Of a stretch of DNA of 64,000 bases, positions 35,842 to 47,967 are shown in pieces. The notes below the pieces were generated by a model, which worked only from the letters and a program-made list of their open reading frames with translations, was not told the origin of the DNA and did no database searches. This DNA is from Akanthomyces muscarius (Eukaryota > Ascomycota > Sordariomycetes > Hypocreales > Cordycipitaceae). Where the stretch lies: NCBI RefSeq assembly GCF_028009165.1, contig NC_079244.1, forward strand, positions 868,001-932,000, in the 5' to 3' direction. Made by a program: the position numbers and the translations under genes. How positions within the stretch are numbered: the stretch's first letter is position 1; every line of letters begins with the position of its first letter.

Positions 35842-36449
35842 TTAAACCGCAGCTGGGCCAGGATCAACCACGCCATTTGTCTTCCTACCATTCGCGGATG
35901 CGACAAGAACTCTCTCGTTTCGATGTTTGTGGAAGAGGATGCTCTCAACGATGACATTGGAGAACAGGAAGAAACTAGAACACGTCAGGCTCGATCTCTC
36001 GAAGAATACGATATATATTTTAAACTCACAATGCAAAGAAGTTGAAAGCGACAACAGTCTTCTTCAAGCCGCACTTGCCAAAGCCGTCGCTGTAACTGGT
36101 GCAACGTCCACGAGCCCAGTCCTGCACGGAGAAGATGAATGAGGTAAGCCAGAGATATGAAAGGACCAAGTTAACGGGCCACAGATGCCCGCCATATCTG
36201 TCAATCAGTGGCAAGATCATTCCAAGTGTCCAGACAGCAAAGGTGATTGTGGCCTAGGAAAAGTTAGCCGTGGACAAAATTGACATGATGAAAAAAACTT
36301 GCAATAGTTTCTTCATAAATTATATGTGTAGAGTGGGCGCTTTTGTAGCTCTTCAAAAAGTACGACAAAATCCCCATGACAATCAGTGACGATAGCCACA
36401 CCAGCGCGTGGTTGCCGAAAGCTAGGAGTCGCAGCGGTGCTCGAAACAT
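35842..36449 (-). CDS. MARVEL-like four-helix membrane protein
   Basis: Probably a plasma-membrane or vesicle protein of the fungal MARVEL group; its molecular role is not known. Three exons, 36449-36303, 36253-36030 and 35974-35842, give 167 residues. The first intron (49 nt) uses a GC donor (GCAAGT) and a TAG acceptor. The nearby GT choice breaks the frame, while GC-AG joins YEETI to ATITFAVWTLGM. The second intron (55 nt) is GTGAGT/CTGAC/TAG. Four hydrophobic helices are visible: HALVWLSSLIVMGILSYFL, TITFAVWTLGMILPLI, LWPVNLVLSYLWLTSFIFSV and VVAFNFFAFFFLFSNVIVES. The loop before helix 4 holds QDWARGRC and GKCGLKK, Cys-containing blocks common in this fungal family. The tail is short and polar. 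Confidence 0.75.
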
Positions 36450-37001
36450 GGTGTCAAGTTATTTGAGCTGTTGAGTGGAAACGATTTCAAAATCACAGCG
36501 TGCGGCAAATGGCTGAAGGGTTTAGTTGTGACATCTTTTTCGTGGAGAAGGGTCGTACTTATAAACAAACACTCGCCACATCTTTCTGGTGCATGGTTGC
36601 ATCGACGAGGTAAACATGACGCGGACAGAATCACACCAAGTATAAGGCGTATGCTTTTGAAGGACGGTGCAAGTGCTCCGCGCTTTCGTTGGGCAGATTC
36701 TTCTATGACAGCAGGGCTTTTCAGAATACTGGTCAGTTCCTCGTTTGTGCGCGTAATGATGCCCAACGTTGACGCTGTGATGACTCTTGTCTATGCATGT
36801 GGCATGTGATGGGTCCCGTAGTATATAGACCATGACTTATGCACACCCTAAACATTGAAATATGATACGTTCCGGCTTTCCATCTTATTTACCCGTACAT
36901 GCATTCGCGGACGCTTGCTGCATGCCAGGTGAATGAGTTGCCACCGGCTTCAGCAGGTAGTCAAAGCCAGATCTGGGAAACCTAGCTCTGGTGGGCATTG
37001 A
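36450..37001. other. Intergenic, MARVEL-like gene promoter side
   Basis: About 550 bp between two minus-strand genes, with no coding signal recognised. It should hold the MARVEL-like gene's promoter. Confidence 0.5.
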
Positions 37002-37860
37002 TTAATTGGTTAACCAATCACCATCTTTCCCACTGTCTTTCCACGCGCTGTCGGAATCTACATCTGTGGTTAGCGTCATCGCCAAGATAGCCACAGGCGG
37101 CAGTGACCTACTTGGATGGATCTTTGGCTCCGGGATGTCCTGTCGCTGTGTTTTGTTTGCCTCGTAGCTGACTCCAAACCTCTTGTCTCTCTCTTCGACT
37201 TTGCTGAAATCCAACTGGCCATCGGTTGTAAAGCTCGCCATCAACTTTGGCTCGCCTATCGGCAATTTATGGCCCAGGTCTGTCTGCCATAGGTGGTAGG
37301 CCTTGCCGTAAAGCCGGACCACATTCTCCATCTCTTTATGTTCGGCCCGAGCCCAGACAGCCTCAGTAACAAGAGGATTAGGCATGACTAACATGCCAGA
37401 CTTGACTTCGTAGACGTGCGAGTGCCAAAGCTTTTGTTCCTCAGGAGATAGAGCATCGAAGAGTTCTGGTGTGATCATGTATTCAATGCCAATGAGTCGC
37501 GCGTCGCTCTCCGCAGAGTCGTAAAGAAGGCACTGCCGGACATCATTGTCTGCAATCAAGATTAGCTCGGTACTGTGTTTGAGCCGGATAAAGGCAGCCG
37601 TTGTACGTACTGACATGACCGCAATAATGATTTGTCTCTACTGCCCGCTGTGGGTTGTCGGCGTAGCCGTGGAAAGCGTTTAGATGAGCACACACACTTT
37701 TCAGAGGCTTAAAGTCCTGCAAAAGAGTAATTAGAATGAGGTCTCATCGAGGGTGAATAAAACTGTGCACCTGAGTAACTGCTGCCGCTTTCGTAAGGAG
37801 AGACTGCGGGAGGGTCAAGGGTTTCCCCAAGCCGTCATTAGTGACTTGCTGGTCCGTCAT
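37002..37860 (-). CDS. DUF1264 / oil-body-associated-protein-like protein
   Basis: Plant relatives (OBAP) associate with lipid bodies; the fungal role is unknown. Four exons, 37860-37771, 37716-37611, 37549-37112 and 37063-37002, give 231 residues with consistent phases. The introns are 54, 61 and 48 nt; the first has a weak GTGCAC donor. Family blocks seen in order: [18 protein letters not shown] and ETNHYCGHV (exon 2), [19 protein letters not shown], and [20 protein letters not shown] (exon 3), which covers most of the DUF1264 domain. Later comes [18 protein letters not shown]. Reading exon 3 alone from upstream gives a false start inside the second intron. The ATG at 37860 precedes a short polar leader ([12 protein letters not shown]). 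Confidence 0.88.
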
Positions 37861-38677
37861 TGTTTGTCAACCAGGCAGCAAAGAGATTGCTTGAAGGGCG
37901 CATTAAATTCCTGCAGAAAAGTAGCAGTCCGTATATTTCTAGATATTTTGCGACGCAATGGCTGCGGTGAGAATCACAAGACTTCCTCAGCGACGTCATG
38001 CTGAGGTGTGGGTGACGAGTCCATAGGCACGAACCCGTACATGTCTGCGCCACCAGCAACAGTGTATATAAACCTTTTTTTTTGGGAAAAAAAAAGAAAA
38101 AAAGAAAACAATGAGCGCGAGGTGTTACCTTTTACAACCGCAATAGGTGAAACTATAGATGGCGGCCACTGAGATTCTACAGATGTTAGTTTCACTGGCA
38201 CACATTGCATCTGAAACCAGGCAACCGGGTAGCGCGGTGTGCACAGCTGGGAAGCTGGGGTAGACAGCCTAGGTAATGCCAGTTACTGCGGACAAACGAA
38301 CTCGATAACGCTGTAAAGATAATGCCAGCAGCTGCCTTCTTGATTGAAATATGCACACTGGTCATTGTGAAATTGCAAGAGACTGCCTCTGTGGTATCAT
38401 AACCGGCCGCCGCTTGTATCGATGTTTAGTTGTCTATTCATGCAGCTTTGGTGCGCCCGCCTGCTTACAGTTGCGCTAAATGCAGCCACCATGGTAATAT
38501 TTCAACTGATTAAATCTGACCATTATTATCCTTCATCAAATACCCATGGGATTACCATTCGAGTTCTTCGCTGAAACGGAAACATTAAACGTCGGGGGCC
38601 AGTCATTGCCTGGCCATTTGGAGGGGTAGTTGCTCTACACGTATAATAAAAAATTGCTCACTTCGGATCAACCGTAC
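37861..38677. other. Intergenic upstream of the DUF1264 gene and the tRNA
   Basis: It contains a T-run, GGG, A-run element at about 38075-38105 that could fold back on itself. The 50 bp before the tRNA are AT-rich with a TATAATA about 35 bp upstream. No protein gene is seen. Confidence 0.5.
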
Positions 38678-38830
38678 ACCCGGTTAGCTCAATTGGCTAG
38701 AGCGTTGGACTGTGAGTTTCACTTCAACATCACTTGTTCGATCCCCGTCACTAACGAATTCTTCAGTTTATGGTATCTATTAAGATCCAATGAGATCCAA
38801 AGGCTACGAGTTCGACCCTCGTACTGGGTG
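38678..38830 (+). tRNA. Intron-containing tRNA gene, anticodon reads GTG (His) but atypical
   Basis: A full cloverleaf can be drawn. Acceptor ACCCGGT (38678-38684) pairs with ACTGGGT (38823-38829) with one G-U pair. The D arm is GCTC/GAGC and the anticodon stem TTGGA/TCCAA. The variable loop is AGGCT. The T arm is ACGAG/CTCGT around TTCGACC. The A box (TAGCTCAATTGG) and B box (GTTCGACCC) are both good, and a T7 terminator follows. A 79-nt intron (about 38716-38794) interrupts the anticodon loop one base after the anticodon, the usual place. By position the anticodon is GTG (38712-38714). However, A1-U72 and discriminator G73 are not what I expect of fungal tRNA-His, and the body looks more like Lys or Asn tRNAs. 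It may be a variant, or a pseudogene with an altered anticodon loop. Confidence 0.75.
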
Positions 38831-38833
38831 CTC

Positions 38834-38840
38834 TTTTTTT
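38834..38840 (+). terminator. RNA polymerase III T-run terminator
   Basis: Seven T residues begin four bases after the tRNA's discriminator base, the usual pol III stop signal. Confidence 0.75.
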
Positions 38841-39460
38841 GGTTCTAAAAAAAACATTTTTGCCCCGAAGTTCCTTTTTTCATTCAATGCTGTGACCATT
38901 AAGCTTTGCTAATAATACCATGCCTAGCTCCGCTGCAGGTGTTCACATTTTCGCTGTCTTTTACTGCTGAGCATGGCAGCAGGCTTGCAATTCGGTTGTC
39001 CAGGGCTTGCAGGGGTCGCAGCTCGCCCGCCCAGAGATGCTCCCAGCACTCATCATCGGCGACGTCAAACAGCTGTGCGACCAATCACGTTGAGGCACAT
39101 GAACAGTCAAAGCCAACATATCCAGCCCTCAATGAGAAGAAAACCATCATCGGCTTTTCGATTCATTTCTCTTGCTTCAGGGATCCATCCTCTCCCAACG
39201 CCGTGGCTTTAGGTTGCTTAGGCCCCAATTCGGTACCCGACCAATTTCCGAGAACAATAGCTAGCGTTGCGTTGCCAGCCGCAAACATCACAACTACAAT
39301 ACAACATTGAGCAAACAAATAGCATCATAAGCGCGACAAGCAGCGAAGAACGCCATCGAAGATCAAACTCGTGCCTTGCAATTTACAATATACAAGGCGA
39401 CATTGCGAGCCCGCATAATAATCCGCCGTTGGAGGAAATGAGACGGCCGCGCGCTACGTA
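38841..39460. other. Intergenic, farnesyltransferase beta promoter side
   Basis: About 620 bp with no coding signal recognised; a promoter and leader for the downstream gene are expected. Confidence 0.5.
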
Positions 39461-41270
39461 ATGAGCCTTCGCAGTCGTCGCAACAAAACGCAACCCAGAG
39501 TTCTGTTTCGACATCAAATCAAGGCCATGGCTGCAGCTGCAGACTCTCCTCCTACACGGAGCCAGGCTCTTTCTGGAATGTCTCAGGTCTACGCCAGCGA
39601 ACCCGCGATTCCGGACCTCTTCACCTCGCAGCCACTCATCGTCGACATGCTCGAGACAGAGTCGTCACAGCTACAGCAAAAGACTATTGACGAGTGCCTG
39701 CCCTTTCTGAGCGGAGAACAGCATGCAGGTAAATGTAATCAGCACGGCGTCCCCCGCCTAGACAAACAACGCCACGTCAAGTTTCTGCACAAGCAGCTTG
39801 GCAGGCTCCCACCGCAGATGGCAGCTGCAGATCCCAGCCGGCCGTGGTTTTTTTACTGGTCTCTCGCAGCATTGACTCTTCTGGGAGAGGATGTGAGCAT
39901 ATATCGCGAGCGGCTGGTCGAGACGGTCCGCCCCATCCAGAATGTCAGTGGCGGCTTTGGAGGAGGTTTCGGCCAGGATTCCCACCTGGCGACCACTTAT
40001 GCCACCGTGCTCGCGCTGATGCTCGTGGGTGGGGAAGAGGCGTACAAAGTTGTAGACAGACGTGCAATGTGGGAATGGCTCTGCTCCCTGAAGCAGGCTG
40101 ACGGAGGTTTCCAGATGGTCGTAGGAGGCGAGGAGGATGTCCGGTACGTGTAACCCATACTTGCCTGTTCGGTCTCTGCCCGCGTCGGGCGGAGAGATGC
40201 CGAGGAGCTAGGATGTTCGACTAACACGATGGTTTCTTTTCTTTTCCAGAGGCGCATACTGCGCATCAGTTATCATTTCTCTGCTCGGGATTCCCCTCGA
40301 GACGTCACCCGACTCAGCTGCATACGCCGCAGGCCACAAAGATCTTTTCAGCGGTCTGGGAGAGTGGGTAGGCAGATGTATGTACCCTGAGACCTGGATG
40401 TTCCTGGCTTGCAAATGACGCACGACTAATACTCTTGACAGGCCAGACATACGAAGGAGGCGTGGCTGCAATCCCAGGGATCGAGGCACATGGGGCGTAC
40501 GCCTTCTGTGCCCTCGGGTGTCTGTCCATCTTGGACGCTCCGCATCGTTCCATACCAAAGTAAGTGGCGACAGACGCCTCGTCTTCCCGCGGTGGCTACC
40601 ATTGATGTTGCATGATGAACATGCAGAAGCTAATCACCCTTCAACTGGCAGGTACATGAACATGCCACAACTGATTGCGTGGCTGTCTTCCCGTCAATAC
40701 GCACCAGAGGGCGGGTTTTCTGGTCGCACAAACAAACTGGTGGACGGTTGCTACAGCCACTGGGTTGGGGGTTGCTGGCCGCTCATCCAGGCCGCTCTGA
40801 GCGGGCCGAACAGTGGCAAGGCCAGATCCGCAGACCAGCAGGCCGCAGATACCGGCAGCCTTTTCAGTCGCAACGGGCTAATCCGGTATATTCTCTGCTG
40901 CTGCCAGGACCAGACCCTTCGGGGTGGCTTGAGAGATAAGCCAAGCAAGTAGGTTGCCTCGATGACGCTCGCTTATGCTGGTTCGTGATGCATTAACGTT
41001 TTGTCCTTGGTTTACAGATACTCAGATGCCTACCACACATGCTATGTACTATCCGGCCTCAGTTCCGCACAGCACAAGTGGACTTTGCGGGCTGCACGGC
41101 CAACGGGTTCTGCTGGCGGCGCTGACGAGTGGGAAGCCATGCCATATGTCGAGGACGAGCAAGTGTTCAACGAAGATGACCGAATTGGAACCACGCATCC
41201 CGTATACGTAATACCTCAGCACAAGGTTGAAGCTGCGTGGGAATATTATGCTTCCAAGATGGGATTCTAA
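39461..41270 (+). CDS. RAM1-like: Protein farnesyltransferase beta subunit
   Basis: This cytosolic zinc subunit pairs with an alpha subunit and attaches farnesyl to CaaX proteins such as Ras, Rho-type GTPases and mating pheromones. Five exons, 39461-40143, 40250-40377, 40442-40559, 40652-40948 and 41018-41270, give 492 residues. The four introns are 64-106 nt with GTACGT, GTATGT, GTAAGT and GTAGGT donors. Prenyltransferase repeats are visible: GGFGGGFGQDSHLATTYATV, GGFQMVVGGEEDVRGAYCAS, YEGGVAAIPGIEAHGAYAFC, GGFSGRTNKLVDGCYSHWVG and LRGGLRDKPSKYSDAYHTCY. The zinc ligands expected from human FNTB are present as the Asp and Cys of VDGCYSHW and the His of YHTCY. I give the first in-frame ATG; a second at 39527 has a better context (CCATGG) and would remove 22 residues. 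Confidence 0.95.
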
Positions 41271-44200
41271 TGACAGGCAGGCGACCCAATGCTGTTTGCT
41301 TTGCGATAGCATAGGAACCGGACGTGGAGAATGCTTGGCCAGACAGGCGGCGACGGACGCGTTCACGAAATCGGAGCTACCGAATTGCGAAAGTCCTAGG
41401 CTTCCCGGCAGCTGGACCCAAGGCTGCATTGACGGACGGGTCGCGAATGGTGGAAATTGTCACTACTAGACCCTGTTTCGAATATTCGCATTATACCATT
41501 CGCCAGAAGACAGCTCACTTGCATGGACGCATCTAGGTGGGCGGCTTGCCTTAGCTACATATGGCCAACGCATCAAAACATCGGGGCGAGTCAAATTATC
41601 GCAGGGAAAGCAGCGAGAGGATAATCGGCGGGAGAGGAATTCTGACAATTACAGAGTCCGGCACTCGAATATGTTACCCAGTTGGTAAAAGAAGGAGAAA
41701 GAAGCAAAGTGCCAAATGTTTACATGCATTCGAGAGTTCACTGTGCACAAAATGAGAAGTGATGAGACTTCTTGGGCTGACCGACTAGGCTACCCGCGCG
41801 AAAAAGTACCCTTGGTCTTTGGCCCCCTCCTGTGAGCCGAGTGACGGGGTAGACAACGCGAAGACTTCAATCGGAAGGAAGACAGACATTCCTTTCATGG
41901 CAGGGGGCGTGCATCTCACCCGTCGTGCAGTTGTGGCGGGCGTTGAGTCAGGATCTGCAGGCCGTCGGCGAGCTGGAGCAGGCCAACTAATAAGCATGTC
42001 AAATGCTTGGTGCATTGTGCCCCGCCACGCCAGGGCAGAAGAAATTACGAAGAGAAGAATCCGAAGAGGCAAAATAATTTCTTGCCGAGAGCGATGTCGC
42101 ACTATCGCCAGCCTTCTCGTCGCCCGCAACTCCCCGTGCAACGCACAGGGTGCATGGATGGCAGCCTGCCGTGTCTGTCAGGATGGTCTCGTCTGGCAGA
42201 CCTTACCCAGGAAATAATGTTAAGCCTGCTGGGATGCAGACTGGCGAAGCACATAGCACAGGCCGGGAGGCGGGTGTTTTTGCGGCTGCGCAGCGGACGG
42301 ATGGTGCAGCGACCAGGCAAGACAGGGCCTAGCCATTGCATCTAGTGCGGCAAGCCCGAGTCTTTTTTTGCTGCGAGCGATGCGCTGGCACTTCTGAGAT
42401 GGATTCCTAGGGGAACTTGTGCAATTCCAGTTTGTCACCAAGGAAGATTCTAGGTCATCGGTCTTGAGAAGATATGCCAGCGGCCAGCGCTTGTTGTCTC
42501 AAGTTGCGAAAGGCCAAATCGAAGGCAAGACTTGGATACCGAAGCTGTGATAATAAAGATTGATTCTTGTACAGGCTGCATATATTTTTAAGTTGTGCAA
42601 GTGGACCAGCGTGTGGTTACGATTATGGAAGAGTGCCGATTGTGTACCACATACTAACTAACTTACAGTAGGGGCAAAGGCGGCGGGCTGGGCTGGCTGC
42701 CGGGTGGCGTGGCATCAAGCCATCTACCGACATGGACGTCTCGAATTGGGGGCACCAAGAAAATCCGTGTACATGCAGCGTACACACAATCCAGGGACGT
42801 TGTGAAAGTATTTGATGACGGCAATATGCATTTCGTGCTACGACGATACGTTGCCATTGCATCGAGGCGGCCGCATAGAAGGCCGGCCCAAGCAGGTGGG
42901 CGGCGCGGCGGTGTTTGGTGGCGACTGACTGACTGAGTGTTGTTTACTGCGGACACCCTCGATTGCTGGTTCTCCAATGGTGTTATTGTTATTATTTGTC
43001 TTTAAACGACGACCGTGGATTGCGATGGAGAAACAACTGGAGATGCCAGGGGCACGATACAGGAAGGAGCCTGGCTGGCTTGGTCGCGCGCAATCACTTG
43101 CAGGGCGCGCCACTGGGGTTGGTGGACAGTGGGCAGGTATTCGTGACGGCGCGGTGCACGGCGTCACCTTGCCATTGACGAGGCCATGGCGGTAAATTCG
43201 GGTTATTGCAGAGTTCAGGGCGTGGAGCGTTGATCTTCGCAAGGACACCGGCCAAAGGTCAATGAATCGAAGTGTGGGAATTTGAGGAATTCTTTGTTCG
43301 ACTGCTGGCTGGCTGGTTGCTGTTGTCCGCTGGCTGCCCAAGTTACCTATCTGCCCCTCCACGCCTCCAGCGCGCGCCCCTCCTTGTTGACAGGCAAACA
43401 CCCCTCACTTTGGCTTTGGCGGGCAAGAGCCTGCTGTGCCTCTGGACTCTGGACCATCTACAGTGGAGGCAAGTGCTTTTCCACCGCTGCCCCTCACCTG
43501 CAGCAACCATTGACAGGCTAAAGTAGTTTCTTCCATCTGCAAACACGCACGCCCTTGCATCCATCTCACGCCCCCAAAACTTTCGTGTATCGATGGCCAG
43601 CTTTTTTTTTTCTTTTTACCTTTTCCGTCAACGCCTCGCCAAGCTTCGAATTTCTAGTTATCCACTGACGGGTACGCTACACAGAAGCTCGGGGCATTGG
43701 ACCACCGCACTAACAAGCTAGCCATAAACGAAGTGTTGGCGCCTCATGGAACGAAAAAAAAAAAGAGGCAAGCCGAAACGAAACATCGAGAGAGAAAGAT
43801 TATTCTTAGCATCATCTAAACGTGGGGTCGATGAGATGACGGGCGCCTAGATGAAACATAATGAAGAGACCCTCTCCCTGTATTCAAATGCTCCGATGCA
43901 AGAACGGCCCCATGCCGGCGCCTACACTTTTTCCTATCAAAGAGCCGAAGAAGAAACCCAGATATACAGAAGAACACGGTGACTGCATCGACACACGAAC
44001 GAAATAGCGCCAAATCACACCCAAAACAGGCATGCGAGCCCACCGCCCATTCGGAATTGCCCACAAATGGAACCCTCTGTCGTGCCTGATTCGCTCCATG
44101 GCAGGCCTAATTAATAACACCGACGCGCATTTGTTGCGCGCCCACACCAGCCATCGAACAACCGATCCGGTACTACTGGTCATCGCCTGGGCCATCTGGC

Positions 44201-47200
44201 GTCGTTGACCATGTGTCGTGGGTCGAGGACTCATGTAACAACAGCTAAAAAAAAAAAAAAACAGCAAGTCACGTCAGCGCAGAGGCAAAAGGCTCTCAAG
44301 CCTTTCAACAGCCTGTTCGCATCTAGTGCCGTGGCCAGTTCGGTATACCAGCTTATGTTCGGACTATGCATTCATAATTCTAGACTAATAAGTCGCGCGC
44401 GCACATGCCTGTTTGTCTTCCAGGTGTACCTCATTCCTGTGCAATGGAGCAACAAAAAGACCGCAGCAACACTTGTCACGCCAATCCAAAAGATACTTAT
44501 GGTTGCAGATGGTGCAGAGTAAAATGCATACCTGCCAATTGCAATTGAGCACCTGAATTCAACACGTCATGTCCATCGCCGGACCCCGAACATTATACTT
44601 TAGGCGTGCGTTCCGTCATCATATCACGCATTTTCATGTGCATAATTACTTACCAGCACACTTGTCCTGCACATACTTGTACATATATCGGTGCCAGTTC
44701 CATGGGACATGACGATCAGCGCTGGCAGCGCCGCCGACGTCCAAGCGGCCCTTTCACTGTGTTGCTGGCAATTGACCCCGCGCGCCACACGACGCCTTCA
44801 TTTCATAGGCACAGGGCAAAGTTGCAGCCCATGAGGCGTGCCCGCACACATTCTGGCTCTTGACATTACTGGTATACCCAGCGGCACTGCCAGCACATCA
44901 TTGCATCTGGGCGGGGGTTGAGGGCTCAGCCAGCAGGCAGGGCCATTTACACGGCTGCCTCGCGACACCCCTCCATTGACAGGGCAGCCAATCAGATGTG
45001 CCTTGCTCACCGGTTTATTCACTGAAATGAGCGAGGCGGCCATGTGCTTTGCCGCCACCACCATCCGCCTGCCTGTGTATCACGACATAACCTCATCTCA
45101 ACCTCAGGTCAGTGAGGCGGGCCCTTCTGGCCTGCATGCAAGAGTCGTGGTGGGCTGAGGGCACACAGTATCAAAACAAAAACAAGAAAAGGGTCCAATA
45201 ACACGACACGGCCGGTGCAGGACGTAGCAGCGCCAGCGCCAGCACCGGTGGCCAAGCTAGCGATCCACCTGAACCCACCTCCCAGCCACTTTCCACAGGC
45301 TGTTCATGCACAAACTTTTGGTTAAACTGCGGTGGATGGAGGGCAAGAGGGGAACAGAGGGCCTTCCTGCGCTGCTCACCGACCTCGACCAGTTCGTGTG
45401 AGTGCATGTACATACGCTGGCCAGACCCGGCCGCCGCGCATGGGTATATTGTGCATCAACCCCGACCCTTGGCAGGCCACTAACTGTCCACTTCGTACTG
45501 CTACGGAGTTGAAGCTCACCATTGGATTCGGCGTGTTCCTCTGATATTCCAGCACCTGCAATAGCTCACCAAGGTTTGGAAAAGTATGGAGTCTGCGGTC
45601 GTACCAGGGGGGCCAAACTTAGCACTGCCAAACCCCCTGTCGCTGTTCCCCTCCCCGCTAGATTTGCACAGGATCTCTGGCGATACGCCAGTCCCAGCAA
45701 TCCGGCCAGTCGGTAATGCCAATTGAGCGAGCAAGCATTGATGGGGATTATTCCGACGCCGTGCAGCAAGCCTGTCAATTGGAGCCCAAACATGCAGTAC
45801 TACTTGAACCTCGGCGGCAAGAGCCGGAGCAATGCTGGATATATGTCATCTTGCTCAAAGAGATACATTTCGGCAATTACACATGCACGAAACTCCGCAA
45901 CTCTGGAGAAAAGGCCCGGTGTAGCCCTTGTACCCTGCGATGCCTACAGGCTCTGTCTGCATTAGCGGCCAGTCAGACAGAGATCTCTTGGGGTCGGCCG
46001 TGCAGAGGCCTACCAGGAACTACATGCCGTCTTCGCAAGTCGCTCGCAGCGATCGTCCAGAACGTCTGATAAAGCAGGGCAAGCAGCCGGCCTCTGGGCG
46101 GCCACTTATTAGTCGGCCTTCTGTGGCTCCAAGTCGCCACTCCGGCACCACGATTGCACGAGCACCACAGCAGACCGTCGTACAGATGGCTATTCCTGGC
46201 AGCTGCACAGGAAGCCGTATTGGGAGTGGCCAGATTTGTTGCCCAGCAAGCTTCGCCAGCCCGCCGGAACCACCTGATGGCGTACCAACGACCAAACGGC
46301 CCCATTGAAGTGGTAGGCTTTCACTTGGTCGCAGGCAAGAAAATGTCGGCCGGCTACCGAGTCACCGAGTCTCTGCACCAGGGACGGCCGTATACAGAGA
46401 CAGCACACATGTCATACGAATTGCAGACAAGAAGCAGACGGCTCAACGGTTCGCATTGGCATTCGCTCTTGTTCGAATGCCAGCAATTACAACGGCGCCA
46501 GCTAGCTACTGTAAGCCCGGCACAATACCGATATTCATTCTGAAAGCTCATATTTCCTGTGCCTTTCTGCGCTGGCCTTGCGACCTGCCTGCCCTTGCCA
46601 TGCGCCGTGGTGGAGCGTGCTAGGCCCAAGTGGCCGTGTATCAACTGGCAACCAGCTACGCCAACACATCAAGATGGGTCACACTCAGTTGAGAGCCGCA
46701 GTCGCCTGCTCACCATTTTCCTATTTTCCTGGCTGGACTGATTCTCTCTGCTCCGGCTGCATCTGCGCGGCGCGCTGTCATACTTTACACACCCCCTTCC
46801 GGAGACCCCCCTGGTGCGCGCTAAAATGCTCATGATGATAATGCTGTACCGATTCGCAAATTAGAATAGCCCTGCGCTACTGCACATACCGTTGGTTTGT
46901 GTGTGCTGTACTTTTTTATTCCTTGTCAGAACCCTGAATCGCTTACATATATACCTCTTCCCCCGATCGTCCGCCACATTGACAAGACCAGACACACACT
47001 CCAAACCTCTTCCTCCCTCTTCGCTTCTCCTCGTTGCCAGTCTCGTTACTCGGCCTTTCTCTTTCTACCTTTGGATACTTTTCATCTCACTTTTCGTTTT
47101 CTCACTCTTCATCCCTTGTCGTTTACTTGCCCGCCTTGTTTCCCTTGCATCAACACTACGAGCGCAGTTCTTGCCCCAATTGGTGGAGCAGAAACTAGAA

Positions 47201-47363
47201 CTAGACTGCCCACGCCCACGCCCACGTCCCCTCCACACCAAGGCCGCCCGAGTACACCAGCCTCTGAGGCAACGCTGAGAAATTCTCTGCGACCGGCTTC
47301 GCTTTTTGCGGCATTTCATTCTTTTACACTTGCAGAAGGCGATTGAACACACCGTGCTTCAAA
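41271..47363. other. 6 kb gene-poor region
   Basis: No gene recognised. Several frames of 100-190 codons are open but are not protein-like. The last ~370 bp (about 46990-47360) are pyrimidine-rich and look like the leader of the dsRBD-like gene. The rest is near 50% GC with no repeat family recognised. Unrecognised non-coding RNA cannot be excluded. Confidence 0.45.
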
Positions 47364-47967
47364 ATGGGTGGATTTTACATGCAGTACCTGGAAAGTAAGT
47401 CGCCAATGGCAGTCCCTCGCACTTCACTACTGTTGCCGAGCGTCGTTCTGCCGATGTCGTTTTGGGAGAGAAACCAAACAACTTTTTTTTACTAAGAGGC
47501 CCACGGCTGGTTCATAAACAACGAAGTGCACTTTCGACCCGATTAGCCCGATGTATTTGTGTAAAAACTCAAGTTATAAAAAACTAACCGAGTCTCTTCT
47601 CCTTTCAATAGGTCTCTGCCGCCGCCGTGGATGGACAGACCCTGCCTACGAATGCTACCGCGACCCCAATGGCTTTACATGTCACGTTCTTGTTAATGGC
47701 CGCGAGTATCAGACTGATCTGGCATACGCGTCGGACATGCTAGCCCAGGAAAACGCCGCCATGCGTGCCTTCATGGTCTGCCGCAACTTCTCCGTCAACG
47801 GAGGCATGCTGGCCCGCAACGGCATTGTCCAGGGTCTCCCCGCCGCACCGGAGAGCAGTCGCCGACGAAAGAGCCGCCACACTTCCTCCCGGGACAGCTC
47901 TGACCACAGCAGCGGCCGACGATCGGGCCACCACTCGAGCAGCAGCTCGACTGCCTCGTTTGACTAA
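47364..47967 (+). CDS. Small conserved fungal protein with a dsRBD-like domain
   Basis: Exons 47364-47394 and 47612-47967 give 128 residues. The 217-nt intron (GTAAGT donor, CAATAG acceptor) is long for this window. Residues about 7-75 fit a double-stranded-RNA-binding fold: a helix with MQYLESLCRRRGW, strands DPAYECYRD, FTCHVLVNGREYQTD, and a second helix AQENAAMRAFMVCRNF. The usual KKxAK motif of helix 2 is replaced, so RNA binding is uncertain. The tail (about 95-128) is Ser/Arg/His-rich and low-complexity. The role is unknown; the block NGGMLARNGIVQGLPAA appears conserved among Sordariomycetes as far as I recall. Without the intron an unrelated upstream frame would be read. Confidence 0.75.

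Noticed and set aside
42838..43401. 187-codon minus-strand open frame
   Set aside because: Pro/Ser/Arg-rich with an Asn run, no conserved motif and no splice partners; it resembles non-coding GC-rich sequence.
46892..47346. Two overlapping open frames of about 130-150 codons before the dsRBD-like gene
   Set aside because: The DNA is pyrimidine-rich leader sequence; translations are Phe/Leu/Pro/Ser-rich in every frame.
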